A program made the translations under genes and the position numbers. 35,720 nucleotides of DNA from Candidatus Saccharimonadota bacterium. GTDB taxonomy: Bacteria > Patescibacteriota > Saccharimonadia > Saccharimonadales > UBA4665. This document shows positions 8,538 to 15,019 of the stretch, piece by piece (position 1 is the stretch's first letter; each line of letters starts with the position of its first letter). The stretch spans positions 1 to 35,720 of the forward strand of contig JAEUQV010000038.1 of the NCBI GenBank assembly GCA_016789655.1. The letters run 5' to 3'. The notes beneath the pieces were generated by a model. The model ran no database searches. It worked only from the letters and a program-made list of their open reading frames with translations, and was not told the DNA's origin.

Positions 8538-9254
8538 TTATATGTGGTTTTTAAGGTCGCGTAAGATGTTTTCTACCCAAACACGGTAGCTTTTATCTAT
8601 TTGGGTGAACTTATCGTCATGGGCGATAATACCCTCTGCTGAATGTACCGCCTGATCTAAGTCTTCGTTTATTAGAAAGTGGTAGTAGTCGTGCGCCAAA
8701 GCATCCTCAAGTTCCTTAATAGCACTCTCTCTTCGGATTGGCCAAGCCGCATTAAACTCATCTTCGCTATCGTAACGGCGTTTGATGCGTCTCATCCATT
8801 CTTCGTAGCTCGGTGGGACAACGAATATTGCGGTTATATTATCTGAGAGCGACTTGAATGTATGTACGCCCTGGACATCAACGTCTATAATGGGTTGCTT
8901 GCCAGCAGCTTCAGCCTTTTCAAGCTCACTTACCAATACGCCGTTAATCTTTTCATGCACGGGCGCAACTTCTATGTACTCGCCGGCGCGCAATTTCTCG
9001 ACAGCCTCATCAGTCTGGAGAAAGATGTAGTCAACACCATTTTGTTCCATTACACCATTGTTGTCGCGTGGTTCGCGCGTGGTACTTGTCACGATATCGT
9101 GATATTTGCCTGATTTTAAGAGACCGTTCATCACAGAATTTTTGCCAGCACCAGCTGTTCCGGCAAAGATAACAAGCCGTTGTCTCTGTAAAACATCTAT
9201 AGCATGCTGGCTTGGGTGATATTGGGTGATAAGCTGTTTGATTTCGTCTGTCAT
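8538..9254 (-). CDS. gmk: Guanylate kinase-type protein
   Basis: 238 residues. Phosphorylates GMP to GDP using ATP. The P-loop is AGTAGAGKNS, so the residue after the lysine is Asn where most kinases have Ser or Thr. The GMP-binding segment is TSTTREPRDNNG followed by NGVDYIFL, and the lid/base region has FVVPPSYEEWMRRIKRR. About 30-40 residues longer than common Gmk, mostly at the N- and C-termini. Single-gene unit reading away from the structured element at 9327-9439. Start at 9252-9254 lies 6 nt from the -10 box. Ordinary nucleotide metabolism is the likely role. Confidence 0.9.
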   Translation of the reverse strand: MTDEIKQLITQYHPSQHAIDVLQRQRLVIFAGTAGAGKNSVMNGLLKSGKYHDIVTSTTREPRDNNGVMEQNGVDYIFLQTDEAVEKLRAGEYIEVAPVHEKINGVLVSELEKAEAAGKQPIIDVDVQGVHTFKSLSDNITAIFVVPPSYEEWMRRIKRRYDSEDEFNAAWPIRRESAIKELEDALAHDYYHFLINEDLDQAVHSAEGIIAHDDKFTQIDKSYRVWVENILRDLKNHI

Positions 9255-9260
9255 GCACTA

Positions 9261-9269
9261 GTTATACCA
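9261..9269 (-). promoter_or_regulatory. Extended -10 promoter of gmk
   Basis: TGGTATAAC on the minus strand, an extended -10 (TGn plus TATAAC), ends 6 nt before the gmk ATG. This predicts a leaderless mRNA. The -35 region is poor, as expected with an extended -10. Confidence 0.65.
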
Positions 9270-9326
9270 GATAATCCTTGCTGATACCATGGTGCCTGTT
9301 TCATATCGACCGTGGATCTATAGGTT

Positions 9327-9439
9327 TTACGCGGGAATGGTGCAGTCTGGGATGAATAACGGGCGCCGGAGCAGCCGTACTGAGGCACGGCGGACTGAGG
9401 AGCGGAGTTATTCTCCCGGGATATGCCGTTCCCGCGTAA
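9327..9439. other. Nested-hairpin intergenic element upstream of gmk
   Basis: The outer stem is an 11-bp perfect pairing (9327-9337 with 9429-9439). Inside it GAATAAC (9354-9360) pairs with GTTATTC (9407-9413), and inside that GCCGT (9374-9378) pairs with ACGGC (9387-9391). The core is GC-rich with repeated CTGAGG and GGAGC motifs. No coding frame of note. It may be a small structured RNA or a two-way terminator between gmk and the fibre-like operon. No homologous copy was found elsewhere in the window. Confidence 0.5.
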
Positions 9440-9467
9440 GCGCTATCTTGGTTAAATAAAATTAATC

Positions 9468-9508
9468 AAGAAAAAGAAAATGGAGCCGTTTAGAAAAGGC
9501 TCCATTTT
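9468..9508 (-). terminator. Rho-independent terminator after the fibre-like gene
   Basis: Perfect 11-bp stem (9477-9487 with 9498-9508) with a 10-nt loop. On the minus strand it is followed by TTTTCTTTTTCTTG. It lies 14 bp past the stop codon of the gene at 9523-9999. Confidence 0.9.
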
Positions 9509-9522
9509 AAATTTACTGTTGA

Positions 9523-9999
9523 CTAGGCGAAGTTCGTACCGACAAGCGAGCCGTACCAGTTGGTGCCGCCATCGAGCGATTCGAATACAAGGATATCTAC
9601 TTGATTCGCACCTGTCGAAATGGTAGGTGCGCCACCTGACCAGTTTACACTCCCTGGCCATGTTACCGTTCGGCTGCCAGTAGCATCTTGCTTAAGATAC
9701 AGTGAAAAGCTGCATGCTTTACCATTTGTTGCACCACTAAACGTGAACGTGACATTACCCGTGAGCGTAATATTAAATACGTTACCGTTGTTTAGGTTAA
9801 GCGTTGTTGCGCCAGAAGCGTTCGCTGTTGAGACAGTTTCTTGGCCACCTTTGCTGGCTAGGGCTGCCAGACCAATAATCGGCGTGTTATTCCACTTTGA
9901 TGTTGCATTGTTGTATGATAGTACGTTATCTTGCGCTAGACCAGAGAAAAATATGTCATTAGCGTTCTGGATGCCCGTACCTGTTCCTGTAAATGGCAT
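9523..9999 (-). CDS. Tail-fibre-like protein of the MPFTGTGTG family
   Basis: 158 residues. The first 40 residues (MPFTGTGTGIQNAND, then FFSGLAQDNVLSYN) match the paralogue at 2853-3302. The C-terminal 100 residues are a compact beta-rich domain (TTLNLNNGNVFNITLTGN, TGSRTVTWPGSVNW, and ending GGTNWYGSLVGTNFA), of a type common in phage and bacterial fibre tips. No signal peptide. AGGAGG lies 6-7 nt before the ATG and overlaps the stop codon of the upstream gene at 10009-10971, 9 bp away, so the two genes form one operon ending at the terminator at 9468-9508. Likely a surface or extracellular adhesin; function unproven. Confidence 0.72.
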   Translation of the reverse strand: MPFTGTGTGIQNANDIFFSGLAQDNVLSYNNATSKWNNTPIIGLAALASKGGQETVSTANASGATTLNLNNGNVFNITLTGNVTFTFSGATNGKACSFSLYLKQDATGSRTVTWPGSVNWSGGAPTISTGANQVDILVFESLDGGTNWYGSLVGTNFA

Positions 10000-10008
10000 A
10001 GCTTCCTC

Positions 10009-10971
10009 CTAGTTCCTGTACCAGTTAGTGCCATCACTGACAAATTCAATCGCATCATATTGGTTCGATAGTACATGCGACCCAACTCCGGCTCCGTCTA
10101 TAAGCGCACCACCTTGCGGTACTATCTGCACCCCATTGGCGCCACTATTAGTACGCTTGATTCGAACAATTGCACCGGCGCTTGCAGCTGGCAACGTTAC
10201 ATCAAACCCAGTGCTTGAAGCGTCGGCCAAAATATATTCATGGTCAGCGGCAGTCGTAGCCGCGGTTGCCGTACGGAAGCTGAATGTCCAGCCGCCGCCA
10301 CCGCCACCAGAAGGTGTCTGCCAGTTGGCAGCTGATGCACCAGTAGCGGTCAAGACTTGGCCGCTGCTTGGAGTGCCAGAAACTGTAATACCATTGACCT
10401 TAGCTACGCTAGGAGCATTATAGGTACCACCTAAGTCGCCGGCTAGCTGCACGAGACCAGGTGTTGAATTGTCTGCGTTTGGAGCTCCACTTGCTGCAAC
10501 ACCATCGACGTATGATTTGTTCGCTGCATCTGTAGCTCCCGTAGGCGTTGGGACTACCGGAGAACTTGAAAAGGTCTTCACGCCAGCTACCGTTTGTGCG
10601 CCTGCGAGAGTAACAACGCTAGTAGTATCTGCTTTTGCGGCAAGATCGGCAGTGAGGTTTGTGATGTCTGATTCGGCAAGCACGACCGCACCGGTACGGC
10701 CTGCTACAGAAGTTACCGCTGGGGCTGCGCCACCTGAAGGCGTCTTCCATGCCAAACCACTTGCAGCCGTCGAGTCTTTAACCAGCACGTCATCATCAAC
10801 GCCTCCAGATGGTGCTATTGCAGCTACATTGACTGCTCCTGGGGCGATTGTCGCTGAAGTTACACTATTATCTTTGAGTGAACCGTCTGTTTTGTGGACG
10901 GTACCCAAGAAATCATTGAGGATGGTACCCCAGTTCCCATCGTCACCTCCCGGTTGTGGTAAACGTGCCAT
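10009..10971 (-). CDS. Large tail-fibre-like protein (MARLPQPGGDDG family)
   Basis: 320 residues. The N-terminus MARLPQPGGDDGNWG and NDFLGTVHKTDGSL form a conserved module that I recognise from fibre-like proteins of CPR and other bacteria. The middle has phage tail-fibre repeats: VTSVAGRTGAVVLAESDI, then AGVKTFSSSPVVPTPTG and ANKSYVDG. The C-terminus is a beta-sandwich tip that ends DGTNWYRN, like the end of the next gene. No signal peptide or membrane segment. A TATACT box about 50 nt upstream and AGGAGA 10 nt before the ATG mark it as the first gene of a two-gene operon. The role is probably adhesion or glycan binding. No capsid, portal or lysis genes occur here, so it is not part of a recognisable prophage. 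Confidence 0.75.
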   Translation of the reverse strand: MARLPQPGGDDGNWGTILNDFLGTVHKTDGSLKDNSVTSATIAPGAVNVAAIAPSGGVDDDVLVKDSTAASGLAWKTPSGGAAPAVTSVAGRTGAVVLAESDITNLTADLAAKADTTSVVTLAGAQTVAGVKTFSSSPVVPTPTGATDAANKSYVDGVAASGAPNADNSTPGLVQLAGDLGGTYNAPSVAKVNGITVSGTPSSGQVLTATGASAANWQTPSGGGGGGWTFSFRTATAATTAADHEYILADASSTGFDVTLPAASAGAIVRIKRTNSGANGVQIVPQGGALIDGAGVGSHVLSNQYDAIEFVSDGTNWYRN

Positions 10972-11020
10972 GGTATTGATGTCTCCTATTTAAGCATTAG
11001 CCTCATGATAACATAGTATA

Positions 11021-11158
11021 TCAAGAGTCTCTAGTTTGTTGTGAATTTATGGTTTCTTTCTGGCTTTTAAGCACTTCAAGCGCTTCTTTTTCCATGCGTA
11101 AATGAATAATCCAAGCAAATAAGACGCCTATCCAAAATAGAAGCCATAATTTACCCAT
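11021..11158 (-). CDS. Possible 45-residue single-pass membrane protein
   Basis: Starts MGKLWLLFWIGVLFAWIIH, one hydrophobic segment followed by a charged helix (RMEKEALEVLKSQKE). The frame is open further upstream but that part overlaps the gene at 11178-11369 in another frame. It begins 19 bp after that gene and reads the same way. The ribosome-binding site is weak. Function unknown; a small partner of the neighbouring Tat-like protein is possible. Support is only hydropathy, position and the charged tail. Confidence 0.45.
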   Translation of the reverse strand: MGKLWLLFWIGVLFAWIIHLRMEKEALEVLKSQKETINSQQTRDS

Positions 11159-11177
11159 AGTTTCTTGGCTCGTCAGC

Positions 11178-11369
11178 TTAGCGCTTGACGCCCCCGTATG
11201 CACTGGCACCATAACCGCTTGCAGATGAGGTTGTGTGTGGCTTTTGGACACCCAAAAGGGTACGCGCAATAATGTTGCCCCCCATTAGCAAGGCAGCACC
11301 AGCACTAACGTGCTTCAGGAACTCTCCCCTATCCATAGGTTTATCCAAAAGATTTGCGAGTGTTTGCAT
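11178..11369 (-). CDS. Small Tat-signal-like protein with DRGEFLK motif
   Basis: 63 residues. The N-terminus has PMDRGEFLKHVSAGAALLMG, matching the Tat consensus (S/T-R-R-x-F-L-K) except that the second arginine is glycine, followed by a short hydrophobic stretch (AGAALLMGGNIIARTLLG). The C-terminus GYGASAYGGVKR is a small Gly/Tyr motif that I associate with CPR small surface proteins. AAGAGA lies about 8 nt before the ATG. It is encoded just downstream of tatA-tatC in the same direction, which favours a Tat link. Nearly the whole protein is the signal-like part, so it may stay in the membrane. Function unknown. Confidence 0.6.
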   Translation of the reverse strand: MQTLANLLDKPMDRGEFLKHVSAGAALLMGGNIIARTLLGVQKPHTTSSASGYGASAYGGVKR

Positions 11370-11486
11370 TGTTTTTCTCTTATCTTTTAATTTTATATTT
11401 TATACTTTGTGACTACATGGTACCGCAACTAAGATTAAAGCGCAAGCATTTTGACAGTAAAATCAAATATGATGTTCCAGCTCAAA

Positions 11487-12689
11487 CTAGACTGTTTGCT
11501 GCGACACCATACGTGTAGGCATAAAGAAACCATCGACACTCATGGGGCGCGCTGAGGCCGATTTGAAAATCGGAGTCTGTGAATTTACGATACTCTGTGT
11601 ATTTTGCCTTGGGGGCAAGCCGCTAGCCCGCACCCCAACCATGCCATCAATACTTCGACGAGATGTGCTAGGGACACTACTGCGCCGAATCACTCGAGAT
11701 TGGGTAGTCGGCGTCTGCATCTGGGGGTGACTTTGCTTGTTCGCTACGGTCTTGGGTGAACCCTGAGCGCTCACAGGCATAGCTGTAGCGCGTACATCGG
11801 CAAACTGACGTTGTTGTATAGGGTGCAGCGGTTGAAGTCGCTGTCGGGTCTCCGGCTTAGCAGCTATTGGGCCCGTAGCTGCAAGGACAGGTTCATAGGT
11901 TTGGTTTTGGGCAGCTTTCAGCTTTCGCGTCTTGGCTTTTTTACCCTTCTGCTTCATCCAAACAATGATAATACCTACTTGGTACATAACTACGATAGGT
12001 GCCGCCAATAGCGTTTGATTTACTACATCGGGTGTTGGCGAGACTATAGCTGCCATCACAAATGAAGCGACGATCATATGACGCTGGTAGCTCATGAGCG
12101 CCCGAGGCTTGAGCGGCGTTGCGCTGTTGATGATGAGCATTATGAGAGGCAGCTGGAAGAGTAAGGCACCTGCAAGCAGGTACGCCATAATAAATGACAT
12201 ATACGCATCTATGGTCAACATCGCGGTAATGTTGTTTAGATCTATACCGGTCAAAAAATGTAGCGCGGCTGGCAAACTTACAAAATACGCAAAGGCAATA
12301 CCTGTCATTGCTAGCAATGTAGACGCAATCGTATAGCCCAAGATGGCACGTGAGCGGCGGTTTGGCATAACCGGTGCTATAAATTTATACAACTGATACA
12401 CAATTACCGGCATAACACCGATAAAGCCTGCATACATACATACTTTAAGGATAAAGCTAAGACCCCCAGCGGGCGAAAGGTAGTACAAACGTTGATGCCC
12501 GAGGGGCTTCACCAGAATATTAATGATATCTTGAAAGAACGGGTAGGCGATACCCGCTGAAACGACGAATCCCACCGCCACATAAAACAGTCGGCCCTTC
12601 AACTCCTGGATATGATCCATAAAAGTGGGAAGAGCCGCTTGTGTCTGGTTGTGATCGTTACCCGTTGTTGCTTTGCTTTGGTTGTTCAT
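11487..12689 (-). CDS. tatC: TatC twin-arginine translocase subunit with long C-terminal tail
   Basis: About 400 residues from the ATG at 12687-12689; a typical TatC is about 250. The core starts FMDHIQELKGRLFYVAVGF, the conserved cytoplasmic N-terminus with the signal-binding Glu, and has six hydrophobic segments, including YPFFQDIINILVKPLG, PAALHFLTGIDLNNITAML and SFVMAAIVSPTPDVVNQTLL. After residue about 255 comes a 140-residue polar tail rich in Gln, Ser, Thr, Pro and Arg with two RRSS/RRSI pairs and the end MSVDGFFMPTRMVSQQTV. The start overlaps the end of tatA by 32 bp and AAGAAGG abuts the ATG, so the exact start is uncertain; a later ATG at 12620 is possible. Forms the Tat pore with TatA for export of folded proteins. 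Confidence 0.93.
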   Translation of the reverse strand: MNNQSKATTGNDHNQTQAALPTFMDHIQELKGRLFYVAVGFVVSAGIAYPFFQDIINILVKPLGHQRLYYLSPAGGLSFILKVCMYAGFIGVMPVIVYQLYKFIAPVMPNRRSRAILGYTIASTLLAMTGIAFAYFVSLPAALHFLTGIDLNNITAMLTIDAYMSFIMAYLLAGALLFQLPLIMLIINSATPLKPRALMSYQRHMIVASFVMAAIVSPTPDVVNQTLLAAPIVVMYQVGIIIVWMKQKGKKAKTRKLKAAQNQTYEPVLAATGPIAAKPETRQRLQPLHPIQQRQFADVRATAMPVSAQGSPKTVANKQSHPQMQTPTTQSRVIRRSSVPSTSRRSIDGMVGVRASGLPPRQNTQSIVNSQTPIFKSASARPMSVDGFFMPTRMVSQQTV

Positions 12690-12834
12690 CCTTCTTGTCG
12701 TCCGCCATACTATTTCGCAATTCCTTCGCTGACGTACCAACACTACGTGCTAGTTCAGGAAGTTTCTTGGCGCCAAAAAGCAGCAAGACGATAATCAAGA
12801 TAATGATGAGTTCTGGTGCACCTAAATTTGGCAT
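12658..12834 (-). CDS. tatA: TatA/TatE twin-arginine translocase subunit
   Basis: 58 residues from the ATG at 12832-12834, with GAGGGG 4-5 nt upstream; a frame extension to 12897 runs through the promoter and is not used. Sequence MPNLGAPELIIILIIVLLLFG then AKKLPELARSVG: an N-terminal membrane helix, the FGxKKLPEL hinge and an amphipathic helix, followed by a short charged tail. Polymerises around TatC to translocate folded proteins. First gene of the tatA-tatC pair; only one TatA-type gene is seen, as in minimal Tat systems. Confidence 0.95.
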   Translation of the reverse strand: MPNLGAPELIIILIIVLLLFGAKKLPELARSVGTSAKELRNSMADDKKDEQPKQSNNG

Positions 12835-12849
12835 AGTCCCCTCGATTCT

Positions 12850-12898
12850 TGTTAATATTCCTTTGACATAGTATACTGCTAACGTTATACAATGCAAG
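12850..12898. promoter_or_regulatory. Overlapping divergent promoters of tatA and the LANTG gene
   Basis: Toward the plus strand: TTGACA (12863-12868), 17-nt spacer, TATACA (12886-12891), a near-ideal promoter for the gene at 12923. Toward the minus strand: TATACT (12869-12874 region, inside GCAGTATACTATG) with a TTGCAT about 16 nt upstream, for tatA. The two core promoters occupy the same ~40 bp, so polymerases would compete. Confidence 0.7.
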
Positions 12899-12922
12899 TA
12901 ACAGAAAATCTACCACAGGGGG

Positions 12923-13198
12923 ATGCATAAAAAAATGACAACGTTAGCTTACAAAATTAATCTTCCCCATTTGTTTGCTGCTAGCTATAACTGTAGCTCT
13001 TACGGTGCTGGTTCGTACAACAGCAGCCAAGTTTGTGGCGCCACTACTACGACTAGCGGCGGCACAGGGACCACAGCTTCCGGAGGCTCTTTGGCCAATA
13101 CCGGCGTACACGTTATTCTACCTATAGTTATTGGTGTTGCACTTATAGTCGCAGCGGCTCTGTTGCTTTTCCGCAAATCAAAAAAATCCGCTAGCTAG
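12923..13198 (+). CDS. Small cell-surface protein with LANTG sorting-like motif
   Basis: 91 residues from ATG 12923, or 87 from ATG 12935, which is better placed relative to AGGGGG (12917-12922). Contains SYNCSSYGAGSYN and SQVCG, a Cys/Tyr/Gly motif seen in CPR surface proteins, then a Thr/Gly/Ser-rich linker. The C-terminus reads SLANTGVHVILPIVIGVAL, a hydrophobic segment and FRKSKKSAS: motif, membrane segment and basic tail as in sortase substrates. LAxTG is the class E sortase motif. No signal peptide is visible at the N-terminus, so it may have been lost or changed, or export uses the C-terminal segment. No sortase gene is in the window. Confidence 0.65.
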   Translation: MHKKMTTLAYKINLPHLFAASYNCSSYGAGSYNSSQVCGATTTTSGGTGTTASGGSLANTGVHVILPIVIGVALIVAAALLLFRKSKKSAS

Positions 13199-13216
13199 TC
13201 GACTCCTGCTGTATTC

Positions 13217-13393
13217 TAACCCCAGCTCAACGTATGCACCTCTCATGACTTTATATAAATGCACCGAAGGTGCCAGCAAGCGTTAGCACAGCCTTTAGGA
13301 GAGGGGCTCTTTGACTGGATTTACTCCAGACAAAAGAGTGGGGAGGGCGAGCCCTCCACTTCTCAGGCCGACACTTATGTCGAGCTGGGGTTA
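13217..13393 (+). ncRNA. Candidate structured RNA, copy 1 of 2
   Basis: Closed by a perfect 12-bp stem (13217-13228 with 13382-13393). Inside are GCACC-GAA-GGTGC (13261-13273), a stem CTCTTTG/CAAAAGAG (13307-13338) with CTGGA/TCCAG in its loop, and a GC hairpin at 13342-13357. The same order of elements recurs at 21876-22022 with different bases in several stems. No coding frame. The plus-strand orientation is suggested by the terminator-like hairpin at 13423-13449 and by the upstream promoter at 12863; it may be the folded 3' part of the LANTG transcript. The structure is read by eye; the RNA is an inference. Confidence 0.55.
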
Positions 13394-13422
13394 TTCTAGT
13401 GTCTTTTTAGTTGATCTCTGGT

Positions 13423-13449
13423 TTAGCCGCCCTTTAGGCTAACATTTTT
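13423..13449 (+). terminator. Probable terminator after structured RNA copy 1
   Basis: TTAGCC (13423-13428) pairs with GGCTAA (13437-13442) across an 8-nt loop and is followed by CATTTTT. Short stem but correct order for a plus-strand intrinsic terminator. The remaining bases to 13592 hold no gene or feature I recognise. Confidence 0.5.
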
Positions 13450-13592
13450 AATCGAGAATTGACTTCTCCCAAAACAACATCCTGCCAATGAGTACTCTTG
13501 TCTGCAGGTGCATTTGCTGGAAAAGCCTATTTCTTTATCATGCGACAACCAACCGAACCCGCCAGTACAATGACGAGCATACGTATTGAAAT

Positions 13593-14654
13593 TTAACCGG
13601 TATAGTCTGTTTGGCTGACGTATGGAGTGTCGTCATTGCCAATGATATTGCTATCTACTGGCATCCAATACCAGCCGTCATGCGCTGGGCTTCCCCAAGC
13701 TGCACCAGAGGGCACCCACCAAGTGTTGCGCCGCCACGAATTACCCGAGCCGCTTGCAATTGCTGCGGTATATAGTGGCCCATAAGCAGGTCGTATACGT
13801 GTCGAGAAAATATTGTCCTCAAATATAATATTTGTACCACCTCCGGGTGATCCTGGCGTTCCGCTACTCAAATTGACCGTAAACCCCCATCCACCGAACA
13901 CATTATTCGTAATGGTGAAATGATCCCACACAGATGGCCCAGGAGAGTTTTGATACGCCAAACCTTGCGTATCGCCTATGTCTTCAATCCAGTTATGACT
14001 TATGGTCACATACGCTGCGCTACCACCCGCTGGACATCCAATACCGTCCGTGTGGTCATCTCCGGATGTGTTGAGCCGAGCGTTATGCACCCAGTTATAA
14101 GTAAAGCTATGTGGGTACGTTTGCGTGCTCCCCTGCACCATCGTAGCATTCGCGTAGCCCCATATATCGCAATGGTCGACAATCAGCTCGCCATTTTCTA
14201 CGAATGAATTCCATGTTCCAGGAGAGGCTAAAGTACCATCTGCAACTATGCCGTACTGATAACCAGCGTTCTGCGCGACCGGCGCAGTATGGTCGGTGTG
14301 ATTTGTCGGGCGGATCGTGCAGTACTGGAAGGTTATGTCTCCATCACACGCTGGGACAACTGCTGCAGTATTCGCACCGTCAGCCTCCCATAGACATCCT
14401 ATGAACGTCACGTTATGTACTGGGTTGCCTAGCGTCCCAATATTTCCCCACTGTAAATTTTTATAGTAAGAATACGTCTGATTGGACTGTATGGTTATGC
14501 CTGAGCCATCCTGCAGTGCTGTACCTGCAAAATCATTCACACCGCCAGGATAGCCAGGCGCAAACGTAAACCCAGCATCCGGCGGAGTGTATCCGCCCGG
14601 CGCGACCGACCCATCGACCGAACTCGCCTGCAACCTTCTGCTAAACATGCTCAT
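13593..14654 (-). CDS. Right-handed beta-helix protein (pectate-lyase-like fold), no signal peptide
   Basis: 353 residues. Starts MSMFSRRLQASSVDG, the same short tag as the GH26-like protein, with no hydrophobic segment. From about residue 60 there are repeated short strands typical of a parallel beta-helix: VHNVTFIGCLWEADG, GDITFQYCTIRP, GELIVDHCDIWGYANA, YVTISHNWIEDIGD, WDHFTITNNVFGG and TNIIFEDNIFSTR. Such proteins are polysaccharide lyases, glycosidases or phage tailspike-type binders; no catalytic set can be named here. A TAGACT box ends 6 nt before the ATG, predicting a leaderless mRNA. It stands alone between structured RNA copy 1 and the lepA tail duplication. Confidence 0.7.
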   Translation of the reverse strand: MSMFSRRLQASSVDGSVAPGGYTPPDAGFTFAPGYPGGVNDFAGTALQDGSGITIQSNQTYSYYKNLQWGNIGTLGNPVHNVTFIGCLWEADGANTAAVVPACDGDITFQYCTIRPTNHTDHTAPVAQNAGYQYGIVADGTLASPGTWNSFVENGELIVDHCDIWGYANATMVQGSTQTYPHSFTYNWVHNARLNTSGDDHTDGIGCPAGGSAAYVTISHNWIEDIGDTQGLAYQNSPGPSVWDHFTITNNVFGGWGFTVNLSSGTPGSPGGGTNIIFEDNIFSTRIRPAYGPLYTAAIASGSGNSWRRNTWWVPSGAAWGSPAHDGWYWMPVDSNIIGNDDTPYVSQTDYTG

Positions 14655-14863
14655 AGTTCTAGTCTACGCAGTTTGCGACTTTTTGACTACTAAAGTTGTG
14701 ACACGGCTATTCTAGACTTACCCGTTATTACAGGAGCCCTTACGCGCACGCTGATGGATGCGTAGATATCATGGATTATACGTGTCTATGATTGCTTGCC
14801 ACGCATCTTTTTCGACTTGGATGTCTAGCTCTGAGTACGCGTACGAGGTCGGTTCGAAAATGT

Positions 14864-14950
14864 ATGAAGCAGCCAGAGGTACTAATCACGTTTGAGCATG
14901 ACGGTGAAGGCTTCGGCAGGGATATCGACCTTGCCGAAACGCTTCATGCG
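14864..14950 (-). pseudogene. Duplicated 3' end of lepA (gene-free stretch 14655-15019)
   Basis: Aligns base for base, 138 bp offset, with the true lepA end at 15002-15088. A 41-bp block (14910-14950 and 15048-15088) is identical. The minus strand at 14882-14947 encodes MKRFGKVDIPAEAFTVMLKRD and a stop, identical in protein to the last 21 residues of LepA, but with seven or so silent base changes and TAG for TAA. The ATGAAGCAGCC beyond the stop is shared too. No upstream coding remains. The rest of 14655-15019 has no recognisable gene. This is a remnant of a recombination event at the lepA 3' end. Confidence 0.88.
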
Positions 14951-15019
14951 AACTACCACCCCACAAAACAGGTTTTGCGGGGACCCCGTTTGAAAAAACA
15001 CATGAAGCAGCCCTATTTG

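Noticed and set aside
9523-10971. Prophage tail region
   Set aside because: Only fibre-like proteins; no capsid, terminase, portal, lysis or integrase genes within the window.
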